DNA of 28,011 bases from an uncultured Mollicutes bacterium (GCA_900543055.1 UQQI01000018.1:1-28011); one strand, 5' to 3'. Positions 6,928 through 15,944 are shown, counted from the first letter of the stretch. Numbers and translations are program-made. Notes: generated by a model from the sequence alone, not told the origin.

Positions 6928-7740
6928 TTAGTCTGCAACATAAGCAGTATTATTATTAATCCAATTCTTAAGAGTATCACTACTAATTTCAAGTGAATCA
7001 GGTTCATCCTTAAGACTTTCATTTGTTGGAACAATAATTAATGAAGTATCATATGTTCTCATAAATTCTGCCTTTTTTAATAAAATATAATACTCTTCAG
7101 GTACAGCAAATATTACCATAGCAGGTTTTCTATTTTCATCGATATTTTGGAATACTGCTTTACCATCACTATCTCTTACAGCTAAAACTTTAATATTTGC
7201 CATTAATTTACCTAATAAAATCTTATCTGCATCTGCAGTTAATTGTTCAGTATTACTTTCATCAATCTTATTAACTGCTTTAAAATAAATATCAATATAA
7301 TTACCAGGATATACAGAGTTACCATAAGTACTATTAGTATCAACTGCTAAATTATATAATACATATCCTTTAGGATACTCTAAAATTATATTATCTGGTA
7401 ATTGTTCTTTTTCGACAACTGCACTTTTATAAAATAAACTTCCTTCTGGAATTACAGTATCAGCTGCAGAATATTTATCAATTATCTCACTTACATTAGT
7501 GATAACATCACCTTCAAGCATTGAAGGTGGTACCTCACGGGTACTCACCATGCTTTTAGTGATTTGTGTTCCAGAAGCTATTTTTTCTGTAGCATATGGA
7601 ACAGTTACTGGATTAATTGAACTTTTAATTCTTGCTGTATATGCAACATATAAAACAACAATAGCAAGTACAACACCTAAAACAGTAACAGTATTTTTAT
7701 TTTGTAAAAATTTCTTTATACCTGTAGTTAAATTTCCCAT
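6928..7740 (-). CDS. CpaB/RcpC-like pilus assembly protein with SAF domain
   Basis: A 270-aa protein. One N-terminal TM helix (18-36) anchors an extracellular part. Residues 45-110 match a SAF domain (PVTVPYATEKIASGTQITKS, then ADTVIPEGSLFYKSAV). Residues 118-240 match the RcpC/CpaB-type domain (GYVLYNLAVD, NSVYPGNYIDIYFKAV, IKVLAVRDSDGKAV). In Gram-negative Tad systems this protein sits under the secretin; in Gram-positive cells the role is probably to guide or stabilise the pilus across the wall. An AGGAG ribosome site precedes the ATG. Position directly before the ATPase is the usual one. Confidence 0.85.
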   Translation of the reverse strand: MGNLTTGIKKFLQNKNTVTVLGVVLAIVVLYVAYTARIKSSINPVTVPYATEKIASGTQITKSMVSTREVPPSMLEGDVITNVSEIIDKYSAADTVIPEGSLFYKSAVVEKEQLPDNIILEYPKGYVLYNLAVDTNSTYGNSVYPGNYIDIYFKAVNKIDESNTEQLTADADKILLGKLMANIKVLAVRDSDGKAVFQNIDENRKPAMVIFAVPEEYYILLKKAEFMRTYDTSLIIVPTNESLKDEPDSLEISSDTLKNWINNNTAYVAD

Positions 7741-7758
7741 TTTATTCTCCTTTCAATC

Positions 7759-8268
7759 TTATGAATTTGCATTATATTTTGAACAAACTTCTTTATTATA
7801 ATCATCATTTAAATTATAATCCATGGTTGGATCAGTTATATTAGATGTTTCTATAATGGCATCATAGCTTGTAGTTATATCTATATCATCTGTTTTTGTT
7901 GATGTTTTTCCATCTTTTGTTTCTTGAACTTTAAAACTTAAAACTGTAGCTGAATCAACTTTAACACTAACCTTTGGAGGAACTTCATTTATATCATAAA
8001 AACTAATTTTATATCCTCTTGACCCATCAACATTATTTGAAAATCTAAGAATAAAACTTTCAACTAACTTTTCTTTATCAATTCTAGGTAAACCACATGT
8101 CCTTAAATAATCATAATCCATTGCATCTGTCATTGCAGCATTAGTTGTCTCTTTTACTAAATAGTAATCAAGTTCACTACCAGATGAATAATTAGTAAGA
8201 ACATTAATAAGAAGTAAAGCTATAACACTTAATAATATTATACCAACAGTTAACATTCCTTTATTCAT
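7759..8268 (-). CDS. Small N-terminally anchored pilus-cluster protein (TadE/TadG-like?)
   Basis: A 169-aa protein. MNKGM precedes a TM helix (6-24). An extracellular helical region with conserved-looking DYYLVKETTNAAMTDAMDY follows, then a beta-rich part (GYKISFYDINEVPPKVSVKV) and a polar tail with NEVCSK-like Cys. There are two Cys (RTCGLP and EVCSKY). The helix after the TM resembles that of pseudopilins. From memory it may belong to a family called DUF5411, unchecked. It lies between the 953-aa secreted protein (12 bases) and the SAF protein (18 bases), so it should be cotranscribed with the pilus genes. Function not known. Confidence 0.5.
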   Translation of the reverse strand: MNKGMLTVGIILLSVIALLLINVLTNYSSGSELDYYLVKETTNAAMTDAMDYDYLRTCGLPRIDKEKLVESFILRFSNNVDGSRGYKISFYDINEVPPKVSVKVDSATVLSFKVQETKDGKTSTKTDDIDITTSYDAIIETSNITDPTMDYNLNDDYNKEVCSKYNANS

Positions 8269-8280
8269 AAATTACACCTC

Positions 8281-11142
8281 CTACTTAGTTTTTACTGCTT
8301 TTTGACATTCATCAGATTTATAATTTTTCATATTATTACATTCACGTGCTGCTGGACTAGGACGTTTAATATTTGAACCTAAACTATCTAAAAGATTACT
8401 TGTATATCTTGTTACACCTGTTGTTTTACTTATAGTAGAATCACCATTAAATGCAGTATAATCTTTCTCATTTCCACCATTAGTATATCTCTTTAATTCA
8501 GATAATTTATCTTTATCTAATGTTATTTCGTAATCTAAATAACTATCACTATACACACTATAACCTAATTTTTGAACATCAGCTAAATAACTATTTGGAT
8601 CAGACGCATAATTAGGGTTTCTACCTTCACTAATAGTTGCATACGTACTCCAGTTAAATCCAGGAGTTCTACCAGTTGTAGTAGAATCACTATTCTTAGT
8701 TGTTCCATCGGTAGCTGGGAATAAATTAGTTAAATCAACAGTTCTAACTCTAGCAGATTCTGTTGGATTATTTTTGCAGGCTACAGGAATATCTTTTGAA
8801 TCTGGATGGTTATCTGTTATCAATCCAGATGTATTAAGAGCATAGAAACAATCAATGTTAATATTCCATCCAAAATATCCAAAATCTCTTGTAGCACCAT
8901 GAATATTATATGTTACATCTCCAGAAGAATAATCTGTTTTATAATTGTATATAGTATCTTTTCTTGATGATTTACACTCAGAAGTAACATTACCATCATT
9001 AATAGAATAACTACCTTTAGTAAGTTTTTTTCCATAGTATGTATTCCACCATGTCATATTTACATTTTGTGCATCTAATGGCATACAGAATTTTTTAGGT
9101 AAATTTCTCCAACCTTCTCCATTTTTAGCTGGCTGTTTAAATGTAACTTCACCAGTTTTATTATTAATCCATGAACCTGGGAATGTCCAAGCAACTTGAT
9201 AGAATCCGGTATGACTATCTCCAGCTTTATAACAACCTTGAGGCCAAGGACCATCAAATATTGAAGTATTAGAATTAGTAGAAGTATCAGATCTTACTGA
9301 AATTGCTTTATTAGTTGTAGAAATCTTATCTTTAAACTTTGTAAGTAGACTATTATTTTTATTTACATCTTCAAATGCTTCACCTTGTTTTGAAATATTA
9401 GTAATACTATTTTCACTATACGGATAATATATTCTTTTAACCTTTTTACTACTATCAGTATAATCAACTGCAATTGTAAATTCTGCTGTTTTGGTTGAAC
9501 AACTTGCTGCTGCTTTACATTTTTTTAATACTCTATTATATTCTTCGACGTTTTGTTCATAATCCATGTCTGCAACATTATCATTTAAATATACTTTTAC
9601 TTTCCCATCTTTATAATTATCAATATTACAATTTTCTACTTGCCAATAACATGTATCATGACAAACAGAACCATCAGAATAAACATGTCTATAAAATCCA
9701 CCGTCAAAGACTTGATATTCAGAACCTGGATAATAATTATTAATACTATACCATCTACCTGCTCCAGAACCATTCCATTTAATAGTTCCACCTTCTTTGG
9801 AATAGCAGCCACCTCCATTTTTTGTCATACAATATTCTAAAGGGCTTTTAAGCCAAAGTTTTTTATCTCTTTCTTTATCTGTTTCTAGTTTACTTGTAGA
9901 ATAATCATAATTATTATTAGAAGTTTTTGAAGTAGAACCATATACTTTCTTATAACATGAATTAGAACATTTTTTAGTATACTTACCACCATCACATGAT
10001 TTTATACATTTATCAAAATCTTCGTTAGGTCCACCTTGTCTAACAAAATAAACAGCACCACTCCTACCAACACCAGTACATGTAGGTGCAGGTGTACAAA
10101 CTTTATATTTATTAACTGGTTTTTCTGGTTTTTCAGACATATAGCATCTTACTGAACTAGTTACTCTAACTTTATATTCAAAGCATAATCCTGCTTTTGA
10201 TGCAATAGGAGGACCATACTCAACAGCAACACCCTCTTCACACTTAACTTTGCATCTAGTAGTAGCCGTCTCTGGAGTACTAAGATTCGTATTATAAGTA
10301 TATTTTCCTGTTTCTATAGTCTCATCCCAAGCATATAAATAATTTCTATTTTGATAATAATAATTGGCATCTTTTGCTGTCTTATATGCATCGTCATCAG
10401 CGTAAAATGACTTATAATCAGTTAACTTTTTAATATCCTTAAATGAATTGACATCACATTTAAATTTTTTTATTTCTTCTAACTTAACATTAGATTTTTT
10501 AAATTTTTTAACGTCATTACTTTTAAATGAATCATCATCTACTATTGTAATTTTCATTGCTTTACGTGCAGAACAAATAAGTTTATTACCATCATAGTCA
10601 CCAACACTTTTGCTATCACTACAATTTAAAACATTTGTAGTATCAGCATCACTTTCAAAATTTGTTGAAGCAGAAACTACTTTTTCATCACTTAATTTAG
10701 CATCACCTTTTAATTCAGTTGAAGTTAAGTTATATGTAAGATCACCTGAACATCCTTCCAATTCAGTGTAGGATTTTTTTACAGGAGCCTTAAAATCAAT
10801 ATTTATCTTACCTTCTTCATTTGACCAAACGATAATACTTTTACCAGAAGATAATTTATTACTACCTTCAATTTCTCCTACTTTTGCTGTAGCGGTAAAA
10901 ACAACTTTTGTTTTATTTGCAGGAGACATAGTAACTTCATATTTAGTCTTTTTTGTTTTATCATTTTTTTCTTTACTAACAGCGTTAATATTGTAATATT
11001 CTTCAACACTAGTACCTTCACCATCAGATGTTTTTATTGGACATTCCTTTTTTTTCCCATCCGCATAAACATTTTGAATCATGGTATATGAAAGAAAAGA
11101 AAAAAATGTAATGAATAATAACAATATTTTTTTATTTTTCAT
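8281..11142 (-). CDS. Large secreted cysteine-rich surface protein of the pilus cluster (953 aa)
   Basis: I choose ATG at 11142: AAAGG lies about 9 bases upstream, while the GTG/ATG codons at 11154 and 11151 overlap that site. The first 28 residues form a signal peptide (KKILLLFITFFSFLSYT, likely cut after VYA). The mature protein has 29 Cys by my count, in close pairs in the middle (TRCKVKC, CTPAPTC, CIKSC, CSNSC, CHDTC). Residues about 40-200 are beta-rich and may be Ig-like. A later region is rich in aromatic residues and Gly (GPWPQGCYKAGDSHTGFYQ). There is no C-terminal TM helix and no LPxTG signal. It overlaps the sortase gene by 11 bases. I do not recognise the family. An adhesin or pilus-tip role is a guess from context. 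Confidence 0.6.
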   Translation of the reverse strand: MKNKKILLLFITFFSFLSYTMIQNVYADGKKKECPIKTSDGEGTSVEEYYNINAVSKEKNDKTKKTKYEVTMSPANKTKVVFTATAKVGEIEGSNKLSSGKSIIVWSNEEGKINIDFKAPVKKSYTELEGCSGDLTYNLTSTELKGDAKLSDEKVVSASTNFESDADTTNVLNCSDSKSVGDYDGNKLICSARKAMKITIVDDDSFKSNDVKKFKKSNVKLEEIKKFKCDVNSFKDIKKLTDYKSFYADDDAYKTAKDANYYYQNRNYLYAWDETIETGKYTYNTNLSTPETATTRCKVKCEEGVAVEYGPPIASKAGLCFEYKVRVTSSVRCYMSEKPEKPVNKYKVCTPAPTCTGVGRSGAVYFVRQGGPNEDFDKCIKSCDGGKYTKKCSNSCYKKVYGSTSKTSNNNYDYSTSKLETDKERDKKLWLKSPLEYCMTKNGGGCYSKEGGTIKWNGSGAGRWYSINNYYPGSEYQVFDGGFYRHVYSDGSVCHDTCYWQVENCNIDNYKDGKVKVYLNDNVADMDYEQNVEEYNRVLKKCKAAASCSTKTAEFTIAVDYTDSSKKVKRIYYPYSENSITNISKQGEAFEDVNKNNSLLTKFKDKISTTNKAISVRSDTSTNSNTSIFDGPWPQGCYKAGDSHTGFYQVAWTFPGSWINNKTGEVTFKQPAKNGEGWRNLPKKFCMPLDAQNVNMTWWNTYYGKKLTKGSYSINDGNVTSECKSSRKDTIYNYKTDYSSGDVTYNIHGATRDFGYFGWNINIDCFYALNTSGLITDNHPDSKDIPVACKNNPTESARVRTVDLTNLFPATDGTTKNSDSTTTGRTPGFNWSTYATISEGRNPNYASDPNSYLADVQKLGYSVYSDSYLDYEITLDKDKLSELKRYTNGGNEKDYTAFNGDSTISKTTGVTRYTSNLLDSLGSNIKRPSPAARECNNMKNYKSDECQKAVKTK

Positions 11143-11962
11143 ATATATCATCACCTTTCAAAATTTTTTCAATCTTTTTATACTTTTCTGTCTTAGTAAA
11201 AGAATAATCAGTAGCCTTTTCATTACTTTCTATCCTTTTTCCAGCAACAAGCATATCATAATAGCCTTCTTCTGCAAACAATCTTGTGCAGGTAGTTAAA
11301 ACTAATATATCATCATCTTCATTAACATCAACATTATACTTATATATACTATTATCTTTAAACTCTTTTATCAAACTTTTCATTTCATTTTTTGAAGCAC
11401 CATGTTTTGGAAATTCATATATTGTTGATGCATAATCAATATCAACCGAGAATATTTTATACACATATGTTTTACCATTTATAGTATATTGAAAGTATTT
11501 ATGTTCCTTAGCAAAATCTTCATAAATAAAACTCATTAATTCCTCAAAACGTTTAAATGAAGAATCTGATTTTTTTGGAACACCTAAATTCATAAGATTA
11601 TGACCAAATATAGCCATGAAATTATAATATTTCTTTTTGTCGCTCAAAGACCAAGCATATTTTTCCATTGTTACTGGATAATCACCAGATTCATGAATTG
11701 CTCTCAAAATCGGCATATTTAAATTTGTACCAGCAACATCAATCCATCCAATAACATCATAATCACTATTATTATATTTTTTTTCCATCTTAGAAATTTC
11801 GGAATCATGTGAAACAGATTCAAAAATCACTTTTTCAGGCATAAATATATTTTTTATAAGTAAGAAAATTAAAAATAAAATAAGAATAAACAAAAAAGTA
11901 AATAACAAATATTTGTAACCAAATCTCTTTCGATGAACTTTTATATTTCTTTCTCTTTTCAT
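11132..11962 (-). CDS. Class B-type sortase
   Basis: A 276-aa protein with an N-terminal TM helix (20-38) and an extracellular catalytic domain. GWIDVAGTNLNMPIL (72-86) is the usual early strand of class B sortases. The catalytic residues are visible: His121 in IFGHN, Cys225 in LTTCTR and Arg227. Sortases cut a short sorting motif and join the substrate to peptidoglycan or to another pilin. The gene sits between two surface-protein genes: the 602-aa protein upstream (19 bases) and the 953-aa secreted protein downstream (overlap). Neither carries a recognisable LPxTG/NPxTN tail, so the substrate is not evident. A GGGGGAG ribosome site precedes the ATG. Confidence 0.88.
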   Translation of the reverse strand: MKRERNIKVHRKRFGYKYLLFTFLFILILFLIFLLIKNIFMPEKVIFESVSHDSEISKMEKKYNNSDYDVIGWIDVAGTNLNMPILRAIHESGDYPVTMEKYAWSLSDKKKYYNFMAIFGHNLMNLGVPKKSDSSFKRFEELMSFIYEDFAKEHKYFQYTINGKTYVYKIFSVDIDYASTIYEFPKHGASKNEMKSLIKEFKDNSIYKYNVDVNEDDDILVLTTCTRLFAEEGYYDMLVAGKRIESNEKATDYSFTKTEKYKKIEKILKGDDIYEK

Positions 11963-11981
11963 AGTACTCCCCCAAACAAAA

Positions 11982-13790
11982 CTACTTAATTATATATGGT
12001 TCTTTCCTTGTTCCCTTTCCACTTGTAATAATAGTACTCTTCTTTATATAAGCACAAGGTCTAATACCATAAAAAACATTTGAAGATACTTTATTTAAAG
12101 GAACACCAGTATCTGTAATTCCAGATAAATATAAAGTTGTTTTTGAAGTATTTAAATACCAATAACTATGAGAATTATGTCCAAATAAATTAACTTGTGC
12201 ACTAAACATCTCATACATATTCGGTGCAAATACTTTTGCTTTATATTTCTCAGTTTTAACTTCACTACCATATATAATATCTTTTTTATAAATGGGAACG
12301 CTAACATCATGATTTGTAAAATATGATGTATCTATATATTGACTTGATTCATTATTTATTTTATATCCAATACTACCCTTCTTTTTCGTGTCATAAGTAA
12401 ATTCATATACAGGTATACCAGGAGATATAACAATCTTTGTATCATTAGAATTAACTATAGATTCTTCAGCAATAACTTTTGTATAGCCATTTTCTACATC
12501 AATTACTCTATATAAATCGCCTGATATTTCAACATACTCACCAGTTGATGCCTTATTAAGCTCCTCTCCACCACTAATAGGAGTGGAATCTCCAAATGAA
12601 TATGGATTAGTAATTGTACCATCACCAGATACAACACTTATATTACCTTTTATTGTGAACATTGGTCTAACACCAAAATTCAAATCATTTTCATAAGATA
12701 AAAAACTTTTTCCAAAATCTTCACCAAAGAAAATTTCACGAGTGACATAAGCCTTACCATCATCACCACTATTACCAACCCATGACATTGTATAAGTCTT
12801 CATAAAATTTTCACTACCAGCCGCTGCTTTATTAACATCAACAACTGATGGAACAAATATATTTACTTTATCAGTATAACCACTACATTCAGTTGTATCA
12901 GTAGTTGTATCAGTAATTTTCATATTACAATACTTACTCTTAACAATTAACTTCTTAGTAAAGTCATTTAAGTGATTATAGTAATACTTATTTAACCATT
13001 CATTTAACTTAGTATAATTAACATTAGAAACATCTTCTGCAGCAACTAAAATTATATTATTATTACTATCTAATCCATAAACTCTATATAACATATTAGA
13101 TAAACGTACATAATTATTTGTAGGATTACCAGTAAAATTCTTTGCTCCATTTAATGCCTTTTTAACAACACTATTCAAGTTATTTATAACATTAACTTTT
13201 CTAGTAACAGATGTTCTATTCTTTAATGAATCAAATGCAATATACTCTACTTCATAAGTACCAACCTTACTAGTATCAACATTACCTTTAATCACAACAT
13301 CTTTTACATCTAATTTACCATCAGTATTATCAACGACGCTCTTTACGCCTTCTTCTTTATATTTACTTCCTAAACCAATTGTAACCTCTTCTGAACCATT
13401 AAGCTTAATCTCTGGACCAGTATGATCTATTGAAGATTGTAACACTCCACAATCTAAATAAACTAAATATTCATATTCTCCACTATTATTCTTTCTTACT
13501 TTTACCCAACTATCAGTCTGATCACATACATTACTAGTATAAGGAACATAAAAATCATTTTCTAAGTAAGACTTTGAATATAACGTGTTTAAAGAAAGAG
13601 TTTTTATTCTCTTTCCTGTAGGTAATTCATTACTATTAATTTCAAAATATCTTTTAGCAGCATTAATCATTTGCTTTTCATTATCATGAAACTTCATCAT
13701 TGGAGATATTATTAAATACCAAACAAATAATCCAACTATAATCAAAGAAATAATAAATTTAATATTAAATGCAATCTTCTTTTTATCCAT
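11982..13790 (-). CDS. Membrane-anchored surface protein: pilin-like N-terminus, Ig-like domain, two lectin-like modules
   Basis: Start chosen at ATG 13790, 5 bases after GGAGG; the frame is open to a TTG at 13805. The 602-aa product has an N-terminal TM helix (10-31), then an alpha/beta region ending in paired Cys (89 and 114), similar in shape to the soluble part of type IV pilins. Residues 125-203 match a DUF5011-type Ig-like domain (PEIKLNGSEEVTIG, VDTSKVGTYEVEYIAFDS). Two similar modules follow (about 226-399 and 418-602). Each opens with YVxxSxxLYRV and ends with GVRP or GIRP, then a G-G-T/P-Y segment, as in DUF6273/lectin-like folds. It overlaps nothing downstream and precedes the sortase. 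A surface adhesin or pilus-associated protein is likely. Confidence 0.65.
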   Translation of the reverse strand: MDKKKIAFNIKFIISLIIVGLFVWYLIISPMMKFHDNEKQMINAAKRYFEINSNELPTGKRIKTLSLNTLYSKSYLENDFYVPYTSNVCDQTDSWVKVRKNNSGEYEYLVYLDCGVLQSSIDHTGPEIKLNGSEEVTIGLGSKYKEEGVKSVVDNTDGKLDVKDVVIKGNVDTSKVGTYEVEYIAFDSLKNRTSVTRKVNVINNLNSVVKKALNGAKNFTGNPTNNYVRLSNMLYRVYGLDSNNNIILVAAEDVSNVNYTKLNEWLNKYYYNHLNDFTKKLIVKSKYCNMKITDTTTDTTECSGYTDKVNIFVPSVVDVNKAAAGSENFMKTYTMSWVGNSGDDGKAYVTREIFFGEDFGKSFLSYENDLNFGVRPMFTIKGNISVVSGDGTITNPYSFGDSTPISGGEELNKASTGEYVEISGDLYRVIDVENGYTKVIAEESIVNSNDTKIVISPGIPVYEFTYDTKKKGSIGYKINNESSQYIDTSYFTNHDVSVPIYKKDIIYGSEVKTEKYKAKVFAPNMYEMFSAQVNLFGHNSHSYWYLNTSKTTLYLSGITDTGVPLNKVSSNVFYGIRPCAYIKKSTIITSGKGTRKEPYIIK

Positions 13791-13801
13791 AAAGACCTCC
13801 A

Positions 13802-15355
13802 TCAATTTATAGAATAACTATATCTTTTATCTCTATATACAATATCAATACTTAAACTACTACTATTATTTATTTCATTAGGAATTTGAAGATATATAAA
13901 TTTACCAGAATACGTTCTATCAGCTGCATTTACTATCCCATATTCTTCATCATTACCATCACTATCTTTATAACTAATTTTACCATACTTATTTAAAAAG
14001 TCAATTAGATTCTTAGACTCAAAATTATCAGAACCAAAACTTAATTTTAATATGTTATAACCATCTTTCGCAGTAAAATCATATGTATTATTTACACAAT
14101 CATATAATGTACAACTACGTTTAATATACTCAGCAATAGGTGCAATATCATAGTCATCAATAGAAATGTTTTCTACCTTTCCATTAACTTTTAATTTCAA
14201 AGTATCACCATATTTTAATTTTTCTACCTTCTCAAGTTTAGAAATATCTTTTATATTTAATTTAATCTTTCTAAGTTTATCACTACCATACTTTTCTTGA
14301 TAATACAAAACAAAGTTGGAATTCCATTTTCTCTTTTCTACTTTATAAACAATTATTGTAGTAATCGACTCATCTCTTTTTAATTCTTTACTACTATCTA
14401 CACAACTACCTAAATCACTAAACTCTTCTTCATAAGTCTTAGAAGTTGTCGTATAATCACTTACTCCATTCTTTAAATGAAAGTTATCCATATCAAGTTT
14501 TCTTCTTGAACTATTATTAGTAATAGTTACATCTACTACAACAAAATCACTATCTTTTGAAATTACTTTTCCAGAAGCATCTTTATCAGTATAATAAGAA
14601 TTATTTATTTTAATAGTATATCCATTTGCACTATAAGTATCTCCTTGCTTATAACTTCTATTAGTAATAAATATAAATTTATATGAATTATAAAGTACGA
14701 AAACGCCAACAATTCCAAAACAAATATTACATATAGTTTTATGTTCTTTATAAATATAACCTAAATTTCTAAGAAGTCTTCTAAACCCTCTTTTAAAAGT
14801 ATTTTTATCAATATCTAATCTAATTTCAAATTCTTCTCTATCTGCTTCACTAAGTTCAAGAAACTCTTCATCCATATTAAAGTTGAATTTTTTAATATCA
14901 AGGCCAAACGTTCTCATTACAAATATTCCAACAGCAGGCAACTGACCAAATAAGAATAACATTAATAAATCTCTAGACATTCTAAGATCAGTCGTTGCGA
15001 CATCATCTGAATAAGAACTGAAGAAGCTTTTAATCATTCCAAGTACAAAGTATAAAAGTATATATTCAATAAATGGAATAAGATATGCTTTCCAAGGTTT
15101 TTCCTTATGTCTCAAAAGTAATATCAATGACCCACTTCCAACTACTAATAAAACAATTGCTAGTTGTAAGAAAAAAGTGATATGGCTCCCTATTGGATCT
15201 GCATATAAATCATATGTACCTAGTCTCATAAATTCTTGGACAAAAGAACTTACATCAAATATTTTATATGCAACAAATAAACTTAAAATAAGCATCAAAA
15301 TATGTATTTTCTTAAAATTCTTTATTAAAAACGCATAAGGTTTTCTGATAATCAT
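13802..15355 (-). CDS. Five-TM membrane protein with extracellular DUF4352-like Ig domain
   Basis: A 517-aa protein. TM helices lie at about residues 17-35, 58-81, 90-112, 127-149 and 208-231. A charged cytoplasmic stretch (about 155-205, MDEEFLELSEADREEF) sits before the last one. Residues 240-360 resemble a DUF4352-type beta-sandwich (VVVDVTITNNSSRRKLDMDN). A further beta-rich domain runs from about 370 to the end. It is the first gene behind the promoter at 15391-15419 and ends just upstream of the 602-aa protein, whose ribosome site overlaps its TGA stop. It probably heads the surface-appendage operon. I do not recognise a full-length family. Sensing or scaffold roles are both open. Confidence 0.55.
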   Translation of the reverse strand: MIIRKPYAFLIKNFKKIHILMLILSLFVAYKIFDVSSFVQEFMRLGTYDLYADPIGSHITFFLQLAIVLLVVGSGSLILLLRHKEKPWKAYLIPFIEYILLYFVLGMIKSFFSSYSDDVATTDLRMSRDLLMLFLFGQLPAVGIFVMRTFGLDIKKFNFNMDEEFLELSEADREEFEIRLDIDKNTFKRGFRRLLRNLGYIYKEHKTICNICFGIVGVFVLYNSYKFIFITNRSYKQGDTYSANGYTIKINNSYYTDKDASGKVISKDSDFVVVDVTITNNSSRRKLDMDNFHLKNGVSDYTTTSKTYEEEFSDLGSCVDSSKELKRDESITTIIVYKVEKRKWNSNFVLYYQEKYGSDKLRKIKLNIKDISKLEKVEKLKYGDTLKLKVNGKVENISIDDYDIAPIAEYIKRSCTLYDCVNNTYDFTAKDGYNILKLSFGSDNFESKNLIDFLNKYGKISYKDSDGNDEEYGIVNAADRTYSGKFIYLQIPNEINNSSSLSIDIVYRDKRYSYSIN

Positions 15356-15390
15356 CTTATCTACACTCCCCTTATTATTATTACTATCTA

Positions 15391-15419
15391 AGTATATCGC
15401 ATTTTACATAAAATTTAAA
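15391..15419 (-). promoter_or_regulatory. Promoter at the head of the surface/pilus operon
   Basis: Minus strand: TTTAAA (15414-15419), a 17-base spacer and TATACT (15391-15396). Hexamers match consensus at 4/6 and 5/6. It lies between the greA terminator and the gene starting at 15355, where an AGGGGAG ribosome site follows. From here to 3568 I see no terminator, so the transcript may cover the nine genes from 15355 down to the tadC-like gene. Confidence 0.55.
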
Positions 15420-15427
15420 TAAGAAAC

Positions 15428-15460
15428 GAAAAAAAAGATAACTTAATTTTTTAAGTTACC
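15428..15460 (-). terminator. Rho-independent terminator of greA
   Basis: Minus strand: GGTAACTTAA, loop AAAA, TTAAGTTATC (10 bp), followed by eight T. It lies 13 bases after the greA stop (15474). Confidence 0.9.
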
Positions 15461-15473
15461 TTTTCATAATATA

Positions 15474-15944
15474 TTACTTAATTTCAATGATTTCTACTTC
15501 ATAGTTACCATTTGGACTCTCAACTGTAACAATATCTCCTACTTTATGATCAAATAAAGCTTGAGCTATTGGGCTTTCATTGGAAATCTTACTTTCAAAT
15601 GGATCTGCTTCTTGACTACCAACTATTTTATATTCATCTTCTTCATCATCATCAACATACTTAATAGATACTGTATTACCAATACTTACTGTATCTGTTC
15701 CAACATCAGTAATAATTGAAACATTTTCAAGCATCTTTTCTAATTGCTTAATTCTTCCTTCAATTTCTGCTTGTTCATTTCTAGCAGCATCATATTCTGC
15801 ATTTTCTGATAAGTCTCCAAGAGCTCTTGCTTCCTTAATAGCTTGAATATTTTCTGGTCGTCTTACATTTATTAAATCGTCTAATTCTTTCTTTAAATCA
15901 TCCAATCCTTGTTGAGTTAAATATACTGCGTTTTTATTTCCCAT
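15474..15944 (-). CDS. greA: Transcription elongation factor GreA
   Basis: A 156-aa protein of the normal GreA length. Residues 1-75 form the N-terminal coiled coil, with the ARALGDLSENAEYDAAR tip (39-55). It contains the acidic residues Asp44 and Glu47 that enter the RNA polymerase secondary channel. Residues 80-156 form the FKBP-like C-terminal domain (SPIAQALFDHKVGDIV). GreA stimulates cleavage of backtracked RNA and rescues stalled polymerase. A GAGGTGAAG site precedes the ATG. The gene has its own promoter (16009-16037) and terminator. Its place after the yrrN/yrrO-like genes is the B. subtilis order. Confidence 0.97.
   Translation of the reverse strand: MGNKNAVYLTQQGLDDLKKELDDLINVRRPENIQAIKEARALGDLSENAEYDAARNEQAEIEGRIKQLEKMLENVSIITDVGTDTVSIGNTVSIKYVDDDEEDEYKIVGSQEADPFESKISNESPIAQALFDHKVGDIVTVESPNGNYEVEIIEIK

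Noticed and set aside
9495..9743. Open frame on the plus strand opposite the 953-aa protein gene
   Set aside because: Antisense shadow inside a long, well-supported gene; no ribosome site and a biased Leu/Tyr/Asn composition.
13604..13624. LPTGK sequence in the 602-aa surface protein as a sortase signal
   Set aside because: It lies near the N-terminus and is not followed by a TM helix and basic tail, so it is not a normal sorting signal.
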